Assembly: GCA_965217615.1 (NCBI GenBank)
Contig: CBDCIT010000018.1
Span: 1-64,000, forward strand
Source: CAVOAK01 sp965217615
GTDB lineage: Bacteria > Pseudomonadota > Alphaproteobacteria > UBA8366 > CAVOAK01
Direction of reading: 5' to 3'
DNA: 64,000 nt
Positions 44,460 through 53,485 of the stretch are shown here, one piece after another. The notes beneath the pieces were generated by a model that had not been told where the DNA came from, did not search any database, and saw nothing but the letters and a program-made list of their open reading frames with translations. Within the stretch, counting starts at the first letter, position 1. The number at the start of each line of letters is the position of its first letter. A program made the translations under genes and the position numbers.

Positions 44460-44637
44460 GTCCAATCCTCGTTCCGCCAATAAATCCTCTACGTCTCGAA
44501 AGCTCAAAGTGAAGCGCGCGTAAAGCCAAATTGCGTGGCGAATGACGTCAGGCGGAAATCGATGGCGTGTGAATGAGATGGTTTGCATCCCGACATGCTA
44601 CACCGAATGAAGCCCGAGCGTTTAACGTGACAATGCC
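44460..44637 (-). mobile_element. IS6-family 5'-end fragment in inverted orientation
   Basis: The reverse complement of 43668-43838 abuts the right end of the IS6 element at 44459/44460. It contains the transposase start and the complete terminal repeat (TTTAACGTGACAATGCC ending 44637). Together with the left part of the main copy it makes a 170-bp inverted repeat separated by about 620 bp. Confidence 0.88.
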
Positions 44638-44647
44638 AACCGGACTA

Positions 44648-44706
44648 AGGCTGAAGCGTGTCTCGCTATCTTTCAGTTCTTCGAATCGTGGTACAACCTA
44701 CATAGG
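44648..44706 (+). pseudogene. IS3-family OrfB C-terminal remnant
   Basis: The frame reads TKAEACLAIFQFFESWYNLHR, matching the end of IS3 OrfB proteins just before the usual RHSALGYLSP block. Only about 20 codons remain, upstream of the SBD gene fragment. Confidence 0.5.
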
Positions 44707-44736
44707 TATTGTTCGAACTATGTGTTGTTGGAATTT

Positions 44737-45050
44737 ATGACGCCAGAGAATTTTCTTGCTCGCTTCAGGGAAGTCCAGATCTGGGCTTCCAACGGCCAGC
44801 GCGCACCTCATAAACCTCTCCTCGTGTTGTGGGCGATTGGGCGTTGTCCCCGGGGTGAAGAACGCTTTGTGTCATATCGGGATGCAGACAGGGAACTTGC
44901 CAAACTGCTCGGCAGCTTCGGTCCTCATCGTAAAGCGATACATACAGAGGCACCATTCTGGCGACTACAGAATGACGGAGTATGGGAAATTAGAGATGTG
45001 CACCGGATCACAGTGGGTCCCGGAGGAAATGCCCATAAGCCGATTTACAC
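44737..45050 (+). pseudogene. Phosphorothioate-recognition (SBD-type) restriction protein, N-terminal fragment
   Basis: About 100 codons from MTPENFLARFREVQIW encode a sulfur-binding domain as found at the N-terminus of type IV-like McrA-family restriction enzymes that cut phosphorothioated DNA: RAPHKPLLVLWAIGRC, RELAKLLGSFGPHRKAIHTE and PFWRLQNDGVWEI. The HNH nuclease domain is absent; after GPGGNAHKP the sequence runs into the leader of the OsmC gene. It is a defence-gene remnant, not an active enzyme. Confidence 0.7.
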
Positions 45051-45065
45051 GCGATGGAGAAGCAC

Positions 45066-45536
45066 ATGGCAAAGGAACACGCCTATACGGCCACGGTCAG
45101 GTGGACGGGAAACCGGGGTGACGGCACAACCGATTACAAGGCCTACACCCGCGACTACGACATCGTCTGCGCCGGCAAACCGGTGATCCAGGGCTCGGCC
45201 GATCCCGGTTACCTGGGTGACGCGGCGCGACACAATCCCGAGGACATGCTGCTGGCCGCGCTCTCCGCGTGTCACATGCTCTGGTACCTGCATCTTTGCG
45301 CGGTCAGCAAGGTCGTGATCACCGCTTATGAAGATGCTGCCGAAGGCGTGATGGAGACAAACCCCGATGGTTCCGGCGCGTTTGCGTCGGTGACCCTGAA
45401 GCCGCGGATCACCATCACGGCGGAAAGCGATGCGGCGACGGCAGAGGCACTGCATGAAAAGGCCAGCGCCATGTGCTTCATCGCCCGGTCAGTCAACTTC
45501 CCGGTCGCGCATGAGGCGGAGATCAACTCCGCGTAG
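45066..45536 (+). CDS. OsmC-family peroxiredoxin-like protein
   Basis: This 156-residue protein has the OsmC/Ohr fold and reduces organic hydroperoxides. The two redox cysteines are in ALSACHMLWYLHL and AMCFIARSVNFPV, with family motifs YTATVRWTGNRGDGTTDYKA and HNPEDMLLAALSA. ATG 45066 (MAKEHAYTATV) is preferred, behind GGAGAAGCAC. The gene is intact, directly downstream of the truncated SBD gene. Confidence 0.92.
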   Translation: MAKEHAYTATVRWTGNRGDGTTDYKAYTRDYDIVCAGKPVIQGSADPGYLGDAARHNPEDMLLAALSACHMLWYLHLCAVSKVVITAYEDAAEGVMETNPDGSGAFASVTLKPRITITAESDAATAEALHEKASAMCFIARSVNFPVAHEAEINSA

Positions 45537-45597
45537 GGCCGCAGCGGGGCTGCACTTAAACAAACTCTGACCCTTCCATTAAAAGCAGATCGTGAGC

Positions 45598-46323
45598 CTA
45601 AGCGAACCGTTTGGCATCTGCGGCGGCGTAGGCGGCCACTTTCATGTCGGCATTGTTCGCCGACTGCAGGCTGTCCAGCAGTTCCCCGAGTTTGCCGGCG
45701 GGAATGGCGCACGTGACTTCATTATTGCTCATGCCGGTCCGCACCCGGCTCAGCATGCATCCGACGCTGAGCGCCACTTCGCCCGCCTCCTTGGCAATCG
45801 GGATGATATGGCATTGCGGCTTGCCTTCCACACGAAGGGCCGGCCAGGCATCGTGCAGCATCATGGCCTGCTTGCCGTTCAATCGGATGAAGACGACGTC
45901 CGGCTCCGAGGACGCCTCCGCCAACGGCCCGTAAGTCACAAAGTCCGGTTTTTCCGCAAGCGTCGGGATATGCGGAAACACGTCCGGCGTGACCCATTCC
46001 GATTCGACCAGTGCGGCGACATCCGCGCCGGTCGCTGCCTCTTCCAGCGTTTTGAAACCATGCGTCAGCGACCCGACGCTGCAGTTACCGTGATCTTCCG
46101 CAACCGTCGTGAACGTCTTGTCACGCGCCTCGACCCAGAACACACATCCTGCGGGAACCCGGCCTGTCCGCCCATCCGGCGTCGGCTCAGGCATTGCGGA
46201 GCTGAAGGGCGCCACCCCATCCGGTGACTCGGAGGAGAACGTTATCGCCAGCGGCGGATGAGAAAGGCCGAGAAGCGATGTCAGGGATTCGGCCTGGGCC
46301 GCGGGGGAAGTCGATTGGGTCAT
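45598..46323 (-). CDS. DUF169 family protein
   Basis: This 241-residue cytosolic protein of the DUF169 family has unknown function. It shows the family's conserved pieces: LLGLSHPPLAITF near the N-terminus, PAGCVFWVEARDKTFTTVAE, DHGNCSVGSLTHGF, and a late GCMLSRVRTGMSNNEVTCAI. The conserved cysteines (CVFW, NCSVG, GCM) suggest metal or cofactor binding. Convergent with the OsmC gene. Intact. Confidence 0.88.
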   Translation of the reverse strand: MTQSTSPAAQAESLTSLLGLSHPPLAITFSSESPDGVAPFSSAMPEPTPDGRTGRVPAGCVFWVEARDKTFTTVAEDHGNCSVGSLTHGFKTLEEAATGADVAALVESEWVTPDVFPHIPTLAEKPDFVTYGPLAEASSEPDVVFIRLNGKQAMMLHDAWPALRVEGKPQCHIIPIAKEAGEVALSVGCMLSRVRTGMSNNEVTCAIPAGKLGELLDSLQSANNADMKVAAYAAADAKRFA

Positions 46324-46635
46324 TAATCGGAATCCTTGAATTCATAGTTGTACGATTCTGGAACATCAAGATTACAGATTTTGGGAGGCATAACAAATCT
46401 GCCCGAACACTGGTTCAGTAGAGCACCACAACGAGGCATGTGCGCTGTGGGGGGAATCCCTTGGTGAGCAAGGGCTCCAGCTGAGCTGAGATTTTTCTTT
46501 ACCCTGTCGGGGTAACGGATTTCTGCGGGTCTCGGGTCGGCGAGCAGGCCGATTCGGCGATTTCCACCCCACGCATGACATCGCCCGGCCCCGAGGTCCG
46601 TTTCCGGCGTCGTCGCGTTATTGCCTCCGAATGAG
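46324..46635. other. Gene-free stretch upstream of the DUF169 gene
   Basis: Minus-strand frames are open but not protein-like. The AT-rich part next to 46323 (GAATTCATAGTTGTACGATT) is the likely promoter region of the DUF169 gene. Confidence 0.35.
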
Positions 46636-47027
46636 ATAGAAGCCGGGATTCTCCATATGGAACTCTCCCAGCCCGTTGAGTCTGACTCGAAATCGCTCGA
46701 CTTGCAATTCGCGTTCGAATGACAGCCATCTTCGCGCCGATCCGGATGATTCAGGACCAATTGGCGGCTTTGGTGGCGCGGAATGGCATTGTTGCCGGCG
46801 ATCCGGGCCGATCCGGGCGCACCGATCCTGTCGGCGGCGACGCGAAGGAACGGGGTGCCGTCGCTCATGCCGGGGCTGGCGGCGGTCTGAGCCGGTCGAT
46901 ACGGCGCAGGATGTCGGCGAACAGGTCACGAGGAATGACAACCTCGGCCATCTGGAACGTGACGTAGCGCCCGTGGCGCACGATCTTCGCTCCGATCTTG
47001 ATGAGCTTATCTCGCAGGCTGGTCAGT
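46636..47027 (-). mobile_element. IS1380-family 3' remnant
   Basis: The minus strand encodes SLRDKLIKIGAKIVRHGRYV and TFQMAEVVIPRDLFADILRR, the C-terminus of an IS1380-type transposase, stopping at 46865. About 210 bp further, AGCCGGGATTCTCC (46637) resembles the IS1380 inverted end, and the stop-to-end distance equals that of the intact element at 4053-5745. The 5' three quarters are gone. It truncates the LytTR-type gene. Confidence 0.65.
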
Positions 47028-47481
47028 GACCACTGCCCTGTAGATCTCGCTGACGACCGGCTAGAACGGAGACGACCAGAGCACTGATCGCCAGCATCAG
47101 CACGGCCACGCCAAGATAGATCGTCGGCAGTGCGTTGTGCCCCTCATAGTCCGGCCTGAACAAGGCCTCGGCAGTATGAACGACGCCGGTACCGGGGACA
47201 GCCGCCGCGAGTGCCGCCCCCACCATCGCCAGCAGGCGTGTCCGCATCGGTGCGGTGGATGTGACACGAAGCGTCAGCATCATTACGCTGGCGCACACAA
47301 GCCAGTTGGCGCCCATCGTGAGCGCCCAGTAGCCGATGCGGCCGAGCGGTCCGATCGAATCGTAAGTGCCGAAGGGGCCGATGAATGCGAACAGCACGAT
47401 GAGGCACGCCAGCACCGCCCCCTGAACCGAAAGCGACCGCGTTCCCAGCAGTTCACGATACGTGAACGGCAATTCCCGCAT
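47028..47481 (-). pseudogene. Membrane N-terminal domain of a LytTR-type regulator, truncated
   Basis: About 150 codons from MRELPFTYRELLGTRSLSVQ contain four membrane segments (CLIVLFAFIGPFGTYDSIGP, YWALTMGANWLVCASVMMLT, LLAMVGAALAAAVPGTG, IYLGVAVLMLAISALVVSVL). This arrangement is typical of membrane-anchored LytTR transcriptional regulators. The C-terminal LytTR DNA-binding domain is missing, the gene being cut at about 47028 by IS1380 sequence. Start directly follows IS21-like termini (47487-47540). Confidence 0.6.
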
Positions 47482-47484
47482 CTG

Positions 47485-47545
47485 ACTGTCAATCGGCGTC
47501 CAAAATTGACCCCCTATCGGCGTGCAATATTGACCCTCTGAGTGG
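47485..47545. repeat. Tandem IS21-like terminal motifs
   Basis: TCAATCGGCGTCCAAAATTG + ACCCCC and TCGGCGTGCAATATTG + ACCCTC follow each other in the same orientation. They mark the left end of the IS21-family debris containing the IstB fragment at 47696. Confidence 0.7.
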
Positions 47546-47695
47546 CACGGCGGAGGTTGTCCCGGTAGTCAATAGGGGGGCGTGCGGCTTCGTGTAGCGC
47601 CTTGCGGTGCGCGGAGCGAAGCCGCGTGGGCTTGACGTATACGTCAAGCCTGTTGACCCACCGGGGCAAGCGGGCCGCAGGCACGGCCTGCCGGG

Positions 47696-48055
47696 TCAGC
47701 AGCGGTTCTTGAAGCGCCAGCTCTCGTTGCCGGTCTCGATGATCTCGCAATGGTGGGTCAGGCGGTCGAGCAGGGCTGTGGTCATCTTGGGGTCGCCGAA
47801 GACGGAGGGCCATTCGCCGAAAGCGAGGTTGGTGGTGACGATGATCGAGGTGCGCTCGTAGAGCCGGCTCATCAGGTGGAACAACAGCTGGCCGCCGGCC
47901 TGAGCGAAGGGCAGATAGCCAAGTTCGTCGAGGATGACGAAGTCGCGTCGGACGAGTTGGTCCGCGGTACGGCCCTGGCGTCCGGAGCGGAGTTCGGCCT
48001 CGAGGTGGTTGACCAGGTCGACGACGTTGTAGCAGCGGCCACGGGCGCGAACGGT
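47696..48055 (-). pseudogene. istB: IS21-family IstB ATPase, C-terminal fragment
   Basis: A minus-strand frame encodes the AAA+ helper protein from YNVVDLVNHLEAELRSGRQG through RDFVILDELGYLPFAQAGGQ (Walker B) and the tail IIVTTNLAFGEWPSVFGDPK to RFKNRC, stop 47696. The Walker A half is missing; at about 48055 it joins an integrase fragment on the opposite strand. Confidence 0.85.
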
Positions 48056-48651
48056 TCCTGACCGACACCGAGTTCCGCCGCCTCGGCGAGGTTCTCGGCG
48101 AGGCTCCCACCGAGGGCGGGGTGTCGGTCCATGCGGTGGCGGCGATCCGGCTGCTGATGCTGACCGGCTGCCACAAGAGCGAGATCCTGTCCCTGCAATG
48201 GAAGGACATCGACCTCGAGGCCGGGGAATTGAGGCTCCGCGATAGCAAGACAGGCCCGCGCGCGGTGCCGCTGTCGCCGTCGGCGGACCTGCCCCGGGTT
48301 CCGGGCAACCCCTGGGTAATCCCCGGCCAGAAGCCGGACATGCACATGACCAACCTGGACGACCCGTGGCGGATCGTGCGGGAGCGCGCCGGGATCGAGA
48401 ACGTCAGGATTCACGACTGCCGGCACAGCTTCGCGTCGAGGGCGCTGGCGCTGGGCGAGAGCCTGCCCGTGATCGCCAAGCTGCTCGGGCACAGCCAGAT
48501 CCGGACCACCGTCCGGTATGCGCATCTGGCGCTGGATTCGGTCAAGGCCTCGGCGGCGCGGGTCGCCGCCAGCATCGCGGAGGATTTCCTGAAAGGCGGT
48601 TCGGCAACGGCGAAGCTGCCGGGGCGGCAAGGAACAGACAGTCCAGGGTGA
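48050..48651 (+). pseudogene. Tyrosine integrase, C-terminal catalytic fragment
   Basis: From ERFLTDTEFRRLGEVLGEAP at the IstB junction the frame encodes a phage-type integrase catalytic domain: LMLTGCHKSEILSLQWKDID (Arg motif altered to HKSE: the usual R-S-E arginine is a lysine), IHDCRHSFASRALALGESLP (H-x-x-R variant C-R-H), and GHSQIRTTVRYAHLALD with the Tyr. The N-terminal DNA-binding domains are lost. ATG positions inside are not real starts. Confidence 0.8.
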
Positions 48652-48765
48652 CGAGCTATCGCGGAACTGCCGGAACGGCAAAGCGATGGCAAGTCTGTTC
48701 ATTGTCGCCGAGAGAAGGCCGGTTGACATTGTCAGACGCCGGAAAGCCGGGAATCATCGACTTTA

Positions 48766-50050
48766 GGGCACCTCTAAGAATTCGCGATTTGACAGAGGAT
48801 GATTGGTTAAACGGGCTGTGGCCGTCTGCGGCCATGCTGGCACCGGGATTTCCGGGAGTTTCCCGCGCTCCAATTGAGCTATTTCCGCTTCAAGACCGTG
48901 CCCAGGCGATCTCCTACTCAGAGTATTGTCACACCGCCGCGGCGAGGCGGTTCAGTTGGACCAGACGGCGCATGTTGTAGGCGAGGTTCTTCAGCCCTAT
49001 CCGAGCCTTTGCCCGCGCCAGCCCGACACTACGCAGCAGCGTCCCGCCCATGTCGTTGCTCTGGGCCCCGAAAACATGCTCGACGCGGACCCGAACGGAC
49101 GAACGGGTCTTGTTGCCTTGCTTCTCGCGCTCGCTCAGCGGCTTGTTGCGGCGGGCTTTGCGATGGATCCGGCTCCTCAACCCCTTCTTCTTCAGCGCCG
49201 CCTCGATCCCCGCCGAGCGATAAGCGCTGTCCGCCCATACGCCCAAGGCCGTGTTGTCCCCATCCAGGATATCGTCGAGAACCTTACTGTCGTGCGTCGC
49301 CGCGTCGCTCACCTGATAGCGCCGCACCAGCTTGTGCCGACGGTCCACGTTGACATGGTTCTTGTAGCCGTAATGGCTCCTGCCGTGCTTCTTGGTCCAC
49401 CGCGCCTCGACATCCTTTTGGCGCCGCTTTGCCGGCTTATCCTGCCAGCATTCCGGCGTCTCGCCAGCCTTTATCCCCGCGTTCTCCTTGCGGCTGTTGC
49501 GCTGTTTGGGCACCGCCACGATCGAGGCGTCGATGATCTGGCCGCCCATCGCCAGATAGCCCTGATCCTTCAGGTGGCCATCGAACGTCTCGAATAAGGT
49601 CTCGATCACCCCAGCTTGCGTCAACTGTTCGCGGTACAGCCACACTGTCTTGGCATCGGGAACCCGGTCCTCCAGACCCAACCCCAAAACCCGCATGAAC
49701 GACAGGCGATCCCGGATCTGATGCTCAACCTGATCGTCCGACAGATTGTAGAGTGCGCTCAGAATGATCGTCTTGAACATCACCACCGCGTCCCACGGCT
49801 TGCGTCCCGCCCGCGACTTGCGCGCCTTGTCCGAACGCCGACACACCGCATCCAAACACCCACGGAAGTCTTCCCACGGAACAACCTCGTCGATCTTCGC
49901 CAGAGGCTCGTTCTTGGCGTCCAGCCCGGTATACCGCTTCGAAAGATCAAAAAATCCTATCTGACCCATGAACACCCCTCCCGATGTCAACAAATCGTCA
50001 ACCCGATTCTAAACCGACGGTGCGCGAAAATGGCATTTTTAGAGGTGCCC
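48766..50050 (-). mobile_element. IS5-family element, complete
   Basis: Inverted ends GGGCACCTCTAAGAATTC at 48766 and GGGCACCTCTAAAAATGCC at 50050 (minus) bound a 1285-bp element with a single transposase. Flanks (TTTA and ATAT) do not match, so no target duplication is visible, suggesting rearrangement after insertion. Confidence 0.9.
48929..49969 (-). CDS. IS5-family transposase
   Basis: This 346-residue DDE transposase of the IS5 group starts MGQIGFFDLSKRYTGLDAKN, behind GGAGGGGTGTTC. The core shows GGQIIDASIVAVPKQRN (first Asp), VWADSAYRSAGIEAAL (second Asp) and RVRVEHVFGAQSNDMGGTLL (Glu). The frame is uninterrupted, so this element may be active. Confidence 0.95.
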   Translation of the reverse strand: MGQIGFFDLSKRYTGLDAKNEPLAKIDEVVPWEDFRGCLDAVCRRSDKARKSRAGRKPWDAVVMFKTIILSALYNLSDDQVEHQIRDRLSFMRVLGLGLEDRVPDAKTVWLYREQLTQAGVIETLFETFDGHLKDQGYLAMGGQIIDASIVAVPKQRNSRKENAGIKAGETPECWQDKPAKRRQKDVEARWTKKHGRSHYGYKNHVNVDRRHKLVRRYQVSDAATHDSKVLDDILDGDNTALGVWADSAYRSAGIEAALKKKGLRSRIHRKARRNKPLSEREKQGNKTRSSVRVRVEHVFGAQSNDMGGTLLRSVGLARAKARIGLKNLAYNMRRLVQLNRLAAAV

Positions 50051-50984
50051 ATATACGCAATACTGACGAACCTGCCGACGTGCCGGCAACGTGCGCGCGA
50101 GCGAGCGTCTCCACACACAAAATATAGGAGGCCGGTTTGCCGTTGCCCTGCGCCTTACCGTCGTCGTCGGCCCCGGCATTGGTCTGGCCGGCAGGAATAT
50201 CAAAGCCGTCAATCCTGGCCGATCGGGGCCTTCCCGGCGGCCGGCGGCTGGAAGCAACACATACCACAAGGTGGGGATCCGGCCGCGCACGCAGGTCGGG
50301 CAGCACTTGGGAATAGGTGCCATTATTTTGACATTTTCTGTTGACCGGGAATCAATCTGGCTATATGCACGCCTTTGGTGTCCATTGAACATGCGAGTTC
50401 ATATTGAATAGCCTGAATATTTTTGCTACAGGCGTCATGGTGGTGGACCGCGATTTAGTGGACGTAAGGTTTTGCACAAGGCCATTTGCGCGATAACCTA
50501 CATATGTTAAGTTGCTCATGTTTTCTCGGCCTCATTCACGGGGCCACTTCAAACTGTGTATGACAGGAGTGCCTCGGATGAAGTTATCTGAGGACCGGAT
50601 CGGAAAACCGGTCTGCCGCAGCTAAAAGCCAAGTCTTTACAGCACGTTACAAGCGCCCTCGAAATCCCCTATTATATTCCCTACCGTCGATGTAACACCC
50701 TTGCAACACGGCGGTGAAGGTTTTGGCAAGCCTTTGTTATATGGGAAAGATTTTGGCTATCTCACACGATTCAGGCCCTACAAACTGCAGCGCCAACTGT
50801 TTGTGGGGTGAGGATACGAGAAATTTCGGTAGGAATCTCTAATTCAACGATGGGCGGAAACCAGAAGCTTTCGAGTTGGCTGATGCCCACTATCCAGCAT
50901 GGGGCTCGGATGGCAGACAGTCATCGTCGACGGCCCCCTTCGGGTCCAAAAGCAACAGTGTGAGAAAGCTCTGGCGCCTGCGGA
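50051..50984. other. About 930 bp without a recognisable intact gene
   Basis: A minus-strand open frame at 50039-50392 overlaps the IS5 end and is not convincing. At 50578 ATGAAGTTATCTGAGGACCG behind ACAGGAGTG opens a 15-codon frame (MKLSEDRIGKPVCRS) that may be a truncated gene start. The rest is AT-richer intergenic DNA. Confidence 0.4.
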
Positions 50985-51090
50985 GCTGTCGACGGTGCCG
51001 CCGTGGGCGAAGAAAAACCCAAACGGGCGGAGACAGAGATCGCCCGCGAGACGCGACATTAGTTGCGCGTGCCATGTATCGGGTAGCTCA
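50985..51090 (+). repeat. Degenerate copy of the 3' end of the 52038-52313 gene
   Basis: The frame GAAVGEEKPKRAETEIARET RH* ends at 51062 and resembles GAVTGEEEIERVEAEPAHKT RH* at the end of the small gene at 52038. The match continues past the stop (TGCCATGTATCGGGTA versus TGACATCTATCGGGTA). It is a decayed duplicate. Confidence 0.6.
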
Positions 51091-51215
51091 AACCCATTTA
51101 CTTTGACGATGCACCATGACGGGATTCGTGAGGACGATCAAGCAAGGAGATGCGGGTGGCGGAAGAACGCGAAAGACTGGAAGATCCGAGGCGCTGCACG
51201 GGGACAAGAGGTAGC

Positions 51216-51833
51216 GGGCTCGTGCTCTTCATGTAGCGTTGGGCGTCGAGCCCGTATCGGATCGGGGGGATAATGCCGAGCGCGAAGCCGCTCGCCTGGG
51301 CGATGGCATGTGCGAGCATAAAGGCGAGATGGGGTGAGGGCCCGGTGGTCGAACTCGGGGCCGGGAGTATCACCAGGGCGCTGATCGAGCAGGGGGTCGG
51401 AGAGCAACACCTGGTGCTCATCGAACAGGACCTGGAGATGTGCCGGTGGCTTGAGCGGAGGTTTCCACGCGCAGCTGTCGTCAGGGGTGAGGCAGCGCAG
51501 ATCGAAAGGATTCTTGCCCAGGAGTGCGCAAGCCCAGCCTCGGTAGTGGTCTCCTCCCCCCCGCTTCGTAACCTGCAATCGGGGGAGCGCGAGGCGATCG
51601 TCCAGGCGAGCCTCAATGCGGTGCCGGAAGGCGGAGCATTTGTGCAATACACCTACGCGCGACATCCGGCCCTCGCCTGTGCACGGCTGGGCCTTGAGTG
51701 CCGCAAGGTCGGGTTCACGGCAATGAACATGCCGCCCGCCGGAATTTGGCAAATCACCAAGGCCGACCGAGCAGGACTGGCAGGCAATCGGCGCGCCACC
51801 AATTGCCGCAGAGCAACATCCACCGCACGATGA
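51216..51833 (+). CDS. Phospholipid N-methyltransferase-like SAM methyltransferase, probably 5'-truncated
   Basis: The protein resembles PmtA-type methyltransferases acting on phosphatidylethanolamine at the membrane. From GVEPYRIGGIMPSAKPLAWA the sequence runs to the SAM motif GPVVELGAGSITRALIEQGV, then LVLIEQDLEMCRWLERRFPR, VVVSSPPLRNL (family SSLPL) and EGGAFVQYTY. ATG 51273 is the first plausible start (186 residues), but family homology continues upstream to a stop at 51213, so the true N-terminus is lost. The C-terminal 20 residues (AGNRRATNCRRATSTAR) look out of frame or random. Activity is doubtful. Confidence 0.7.
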
Positions 51834-52037
51834 CCAGCCCTGTGAATTCCCTGACCAGGGTCCCGAGGCTTGACCTGGCAGCTCAGGCAAGAGGTCAGGA
51901 GCCCCTCGCTCGACAACGAAGCGATCGTGCGGTCGTGGCGAGTCCATAGCCTGCGAAGTGTCGCAGCTAGTACAACTGCGAAATGGTTGGCAGGGCAGTA
52001 CGCAGTCTGACAAAGCAGTCAAGTAATGGAGTAGGCA

Positions 52038-52313
52038 ATGGTCGATGATCTGAAACACCTGGACGAGCATAGCGACGAAATCCGCGAACTGGTTGAAACC
52101 CTGGTACAAAACCAATTGCACGAAGCCGCCACCGTTAATCAGTATTGTCCCAAGTGTGTGGCCGTCGCCTTACTGGAGTGGTCCACCTTCGCAGCGACAT
52201 GCTCGGGTGCCACTGTCGGTGAGATCATGAGCGCCGTCGCCAACGGCGCCGTCACGGGCGAAGAAGAAATCGAACGGGTGGAGGCAGAGCCCGCCCACAA
52301 GACGCGGCACTAA
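52038..52313 (+). CDS. Small conserved-looking protein of unknown function
   Basis: 91 residues, acidic, helical (MVDDLKHLDEHSDEIRELVE, EEEIERVEAEPAHKTRH), with two cysteines in QYCPKCVAVALLEW, a C-x2-C motif that could bind metal. ATG follows GGAGTAGGCA. A degenerate duplicate of its end lies at 50985-51090. I do not recognise the family. Confidence 0.6.
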   Translation: MVDDLKHLDEHSDEIRELVETLVQNQLHEAATVNQYCPKCVAVALLEWSTFAATCSGATVGEIMSAVANGAVTGEEEIERVEAEPAHKTRH

Positions 52314-52512
52314 TTAAGCGTGACATCTATCGGGTAACCCCAAGACGGACTGCATCTATGGCAGATGGGGAGCCACATCCACAGTTCGAGGAGGATCGGT
52401 CGGGAGAGCCTGTTATTAGGCGTGTGTATACGACGCCGATCAGCGTCCGGTTCAGCCTCTCTTCCGTCCGCCTTCGCAAATGTGCTAAGATCGCCGGGCG
52501 GCCGAGGTGAAA

Positions 52513-52539
52513 ATTCCTGCGCGCTTCGAGCGCAGGAAT
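52513..52539. promoter_or_regulatory. Perfect 10-bp hairpin upstream of the secreted protein gene
   Basis: ATTCCTGCGC and GCGCAGGAAT flank a 7-base loop, ending 18 bases before the start codon at 52557. It could be a dyad operator or a leader hairpin limiting ribosome access. No poly-T tract follows. Confidence 0.5.
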
Positions 52540-52556
52540 CCGGCGGGGGAGGATGC

Positions 52557-52991
52557 ATGCTCAAGAAAGCGTTTCGCATGACCGCCTTGGCTTGGGCGAT
52601 CGGGGTTATTGCTGCCGTGGCGGCGCGGGCCCAGCCGGCGCCTGAGTTGTTGTCGATCGAGCTCAACGGGCTCAACCAGAAAGCCGGCGCGTGCCAAGTT
52701 TACATGGTTATCGACAACGTCTCGCAGGTGGCGTTCGCCAAATTCAGCACCGATCTGGTCCTGTTCGACAAGGGCGGGCTGATCCTCAAGCGGCTCACCA
52801 CCGACTTCGGCCGCCTGCGGCCGAACAAGATCCATGTGATGTCCTTCGTCGTCGATCCGCTCGAGTGTGCCGCCGTCGGGCGCGTCGTTCTGAACGACGT
52901 GATCGATTGCGAGCATGATGGGAGCGCCGGTGTGGACTGCGTCGATGCGATCCGGCTCAGCCACCGCGGCGACGTCGGGTTCGAGAAGTAA
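52557..52991 (+). CDS. Exported conserved protein of unknown function
   Basis: 144 residues with a signal peptide (MLKKAFRMTALAWAIGVIAA, probable cleavage after VAARAQ). The mature part contains LNGLNQKAGACQVYMVIDNV, STDLVLFDKGGLILKRLTTD and LNDVIDCEHDGSAGVDCVDA, with four cysteines likely in disulfides. Similar periplasmic proteins occur widely in alphaproteobacteria with no known function. ATG 52557 follows GGGGGAGGATGC. A hairpin lies just upstream. Intact. Confidence 0.8.
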   Translation: MLKKAFRMTALAWAIGVIAAVAARAQPAPELLSIELNGLNQKAGACQVYMVIDNVSQVAFAKFSTDLVLFDKGGLILKRLTTDFGRLRPNKIHVMSFVVDPLECAAVGRVVLNDVIDCEHDGSAGVDCVDAIRLSHRGDVGFEK

Positions 52992-53089
52992 TCTCGCTAA
53001 CGGCGCGGCGCGCGCCGCCGCGACCACCGCAATCCGCGGCCCAACATCTAGCCGCGAAGCCACATTCGAACGGAGACCGCAAACCAATT

Positions 53090-53330
53090 GATTTCGGATT
53101 CAGCATCCCGACACGGGGGCCGCTCGCGGCCGGGACGGACATAACGATCTTCGAACAGGTAATGAGATTGCAGCCCGCTAGTACCGCATTCGTTGCCGCG
53201 TACCGTCCGGCAGAATGCGCGACACCAGGCACTTGTCATTGTCGTAGAGGATCGATAGGGGAACGCCGCCGAAGAAGACAAAGGCCCTGTTGTGCCCGTC
53301 CAGCCAGGCCTCCGTCGCCGCCGCCGGGTA
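53090..53330 (-). pseudogene. istA: IS21-family IstA fragment, frameshifted
   Basis: The minus strand reads ATEAWLDGHNRAFVFFGGVP and LSILYDNDKCLVSRILPDGT, the rve-domain segment of IstA with the catalytic Asp of YDN, then shifts frame near 53180 to SGLQSHYLFEDRYVRPG. Both ends are missing. Confidence 0.8.
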
Positions 53331-53485
53331 TGGGTCAAGAAGGTGTCGGCGTGCCGCCGGTGTGTCATCGATGCCGTCTGCATCGTCCGTCCTCCCGGTC
53401 CGTGTGTGCGAGCGGCGGGCGCGCGCGGGCGCGATGAGGACCGGCAGACGGTGGCGGCGGGATAGCGGGCCGTGAGCGCGCGGGT

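Noticed and set aside
48766..50050. Target-site duplication of the IS5 element
   Set aside because: Flanks TTTA and ATAT do not match; none assigned.
50039..50392. 117-codon minus-strand ORF
   Set aside because: It overlaps the IS5 terminus, has no ribosome-binding site, and its Arg/Pro-rich composition suggests a non-coding high-GC frame.
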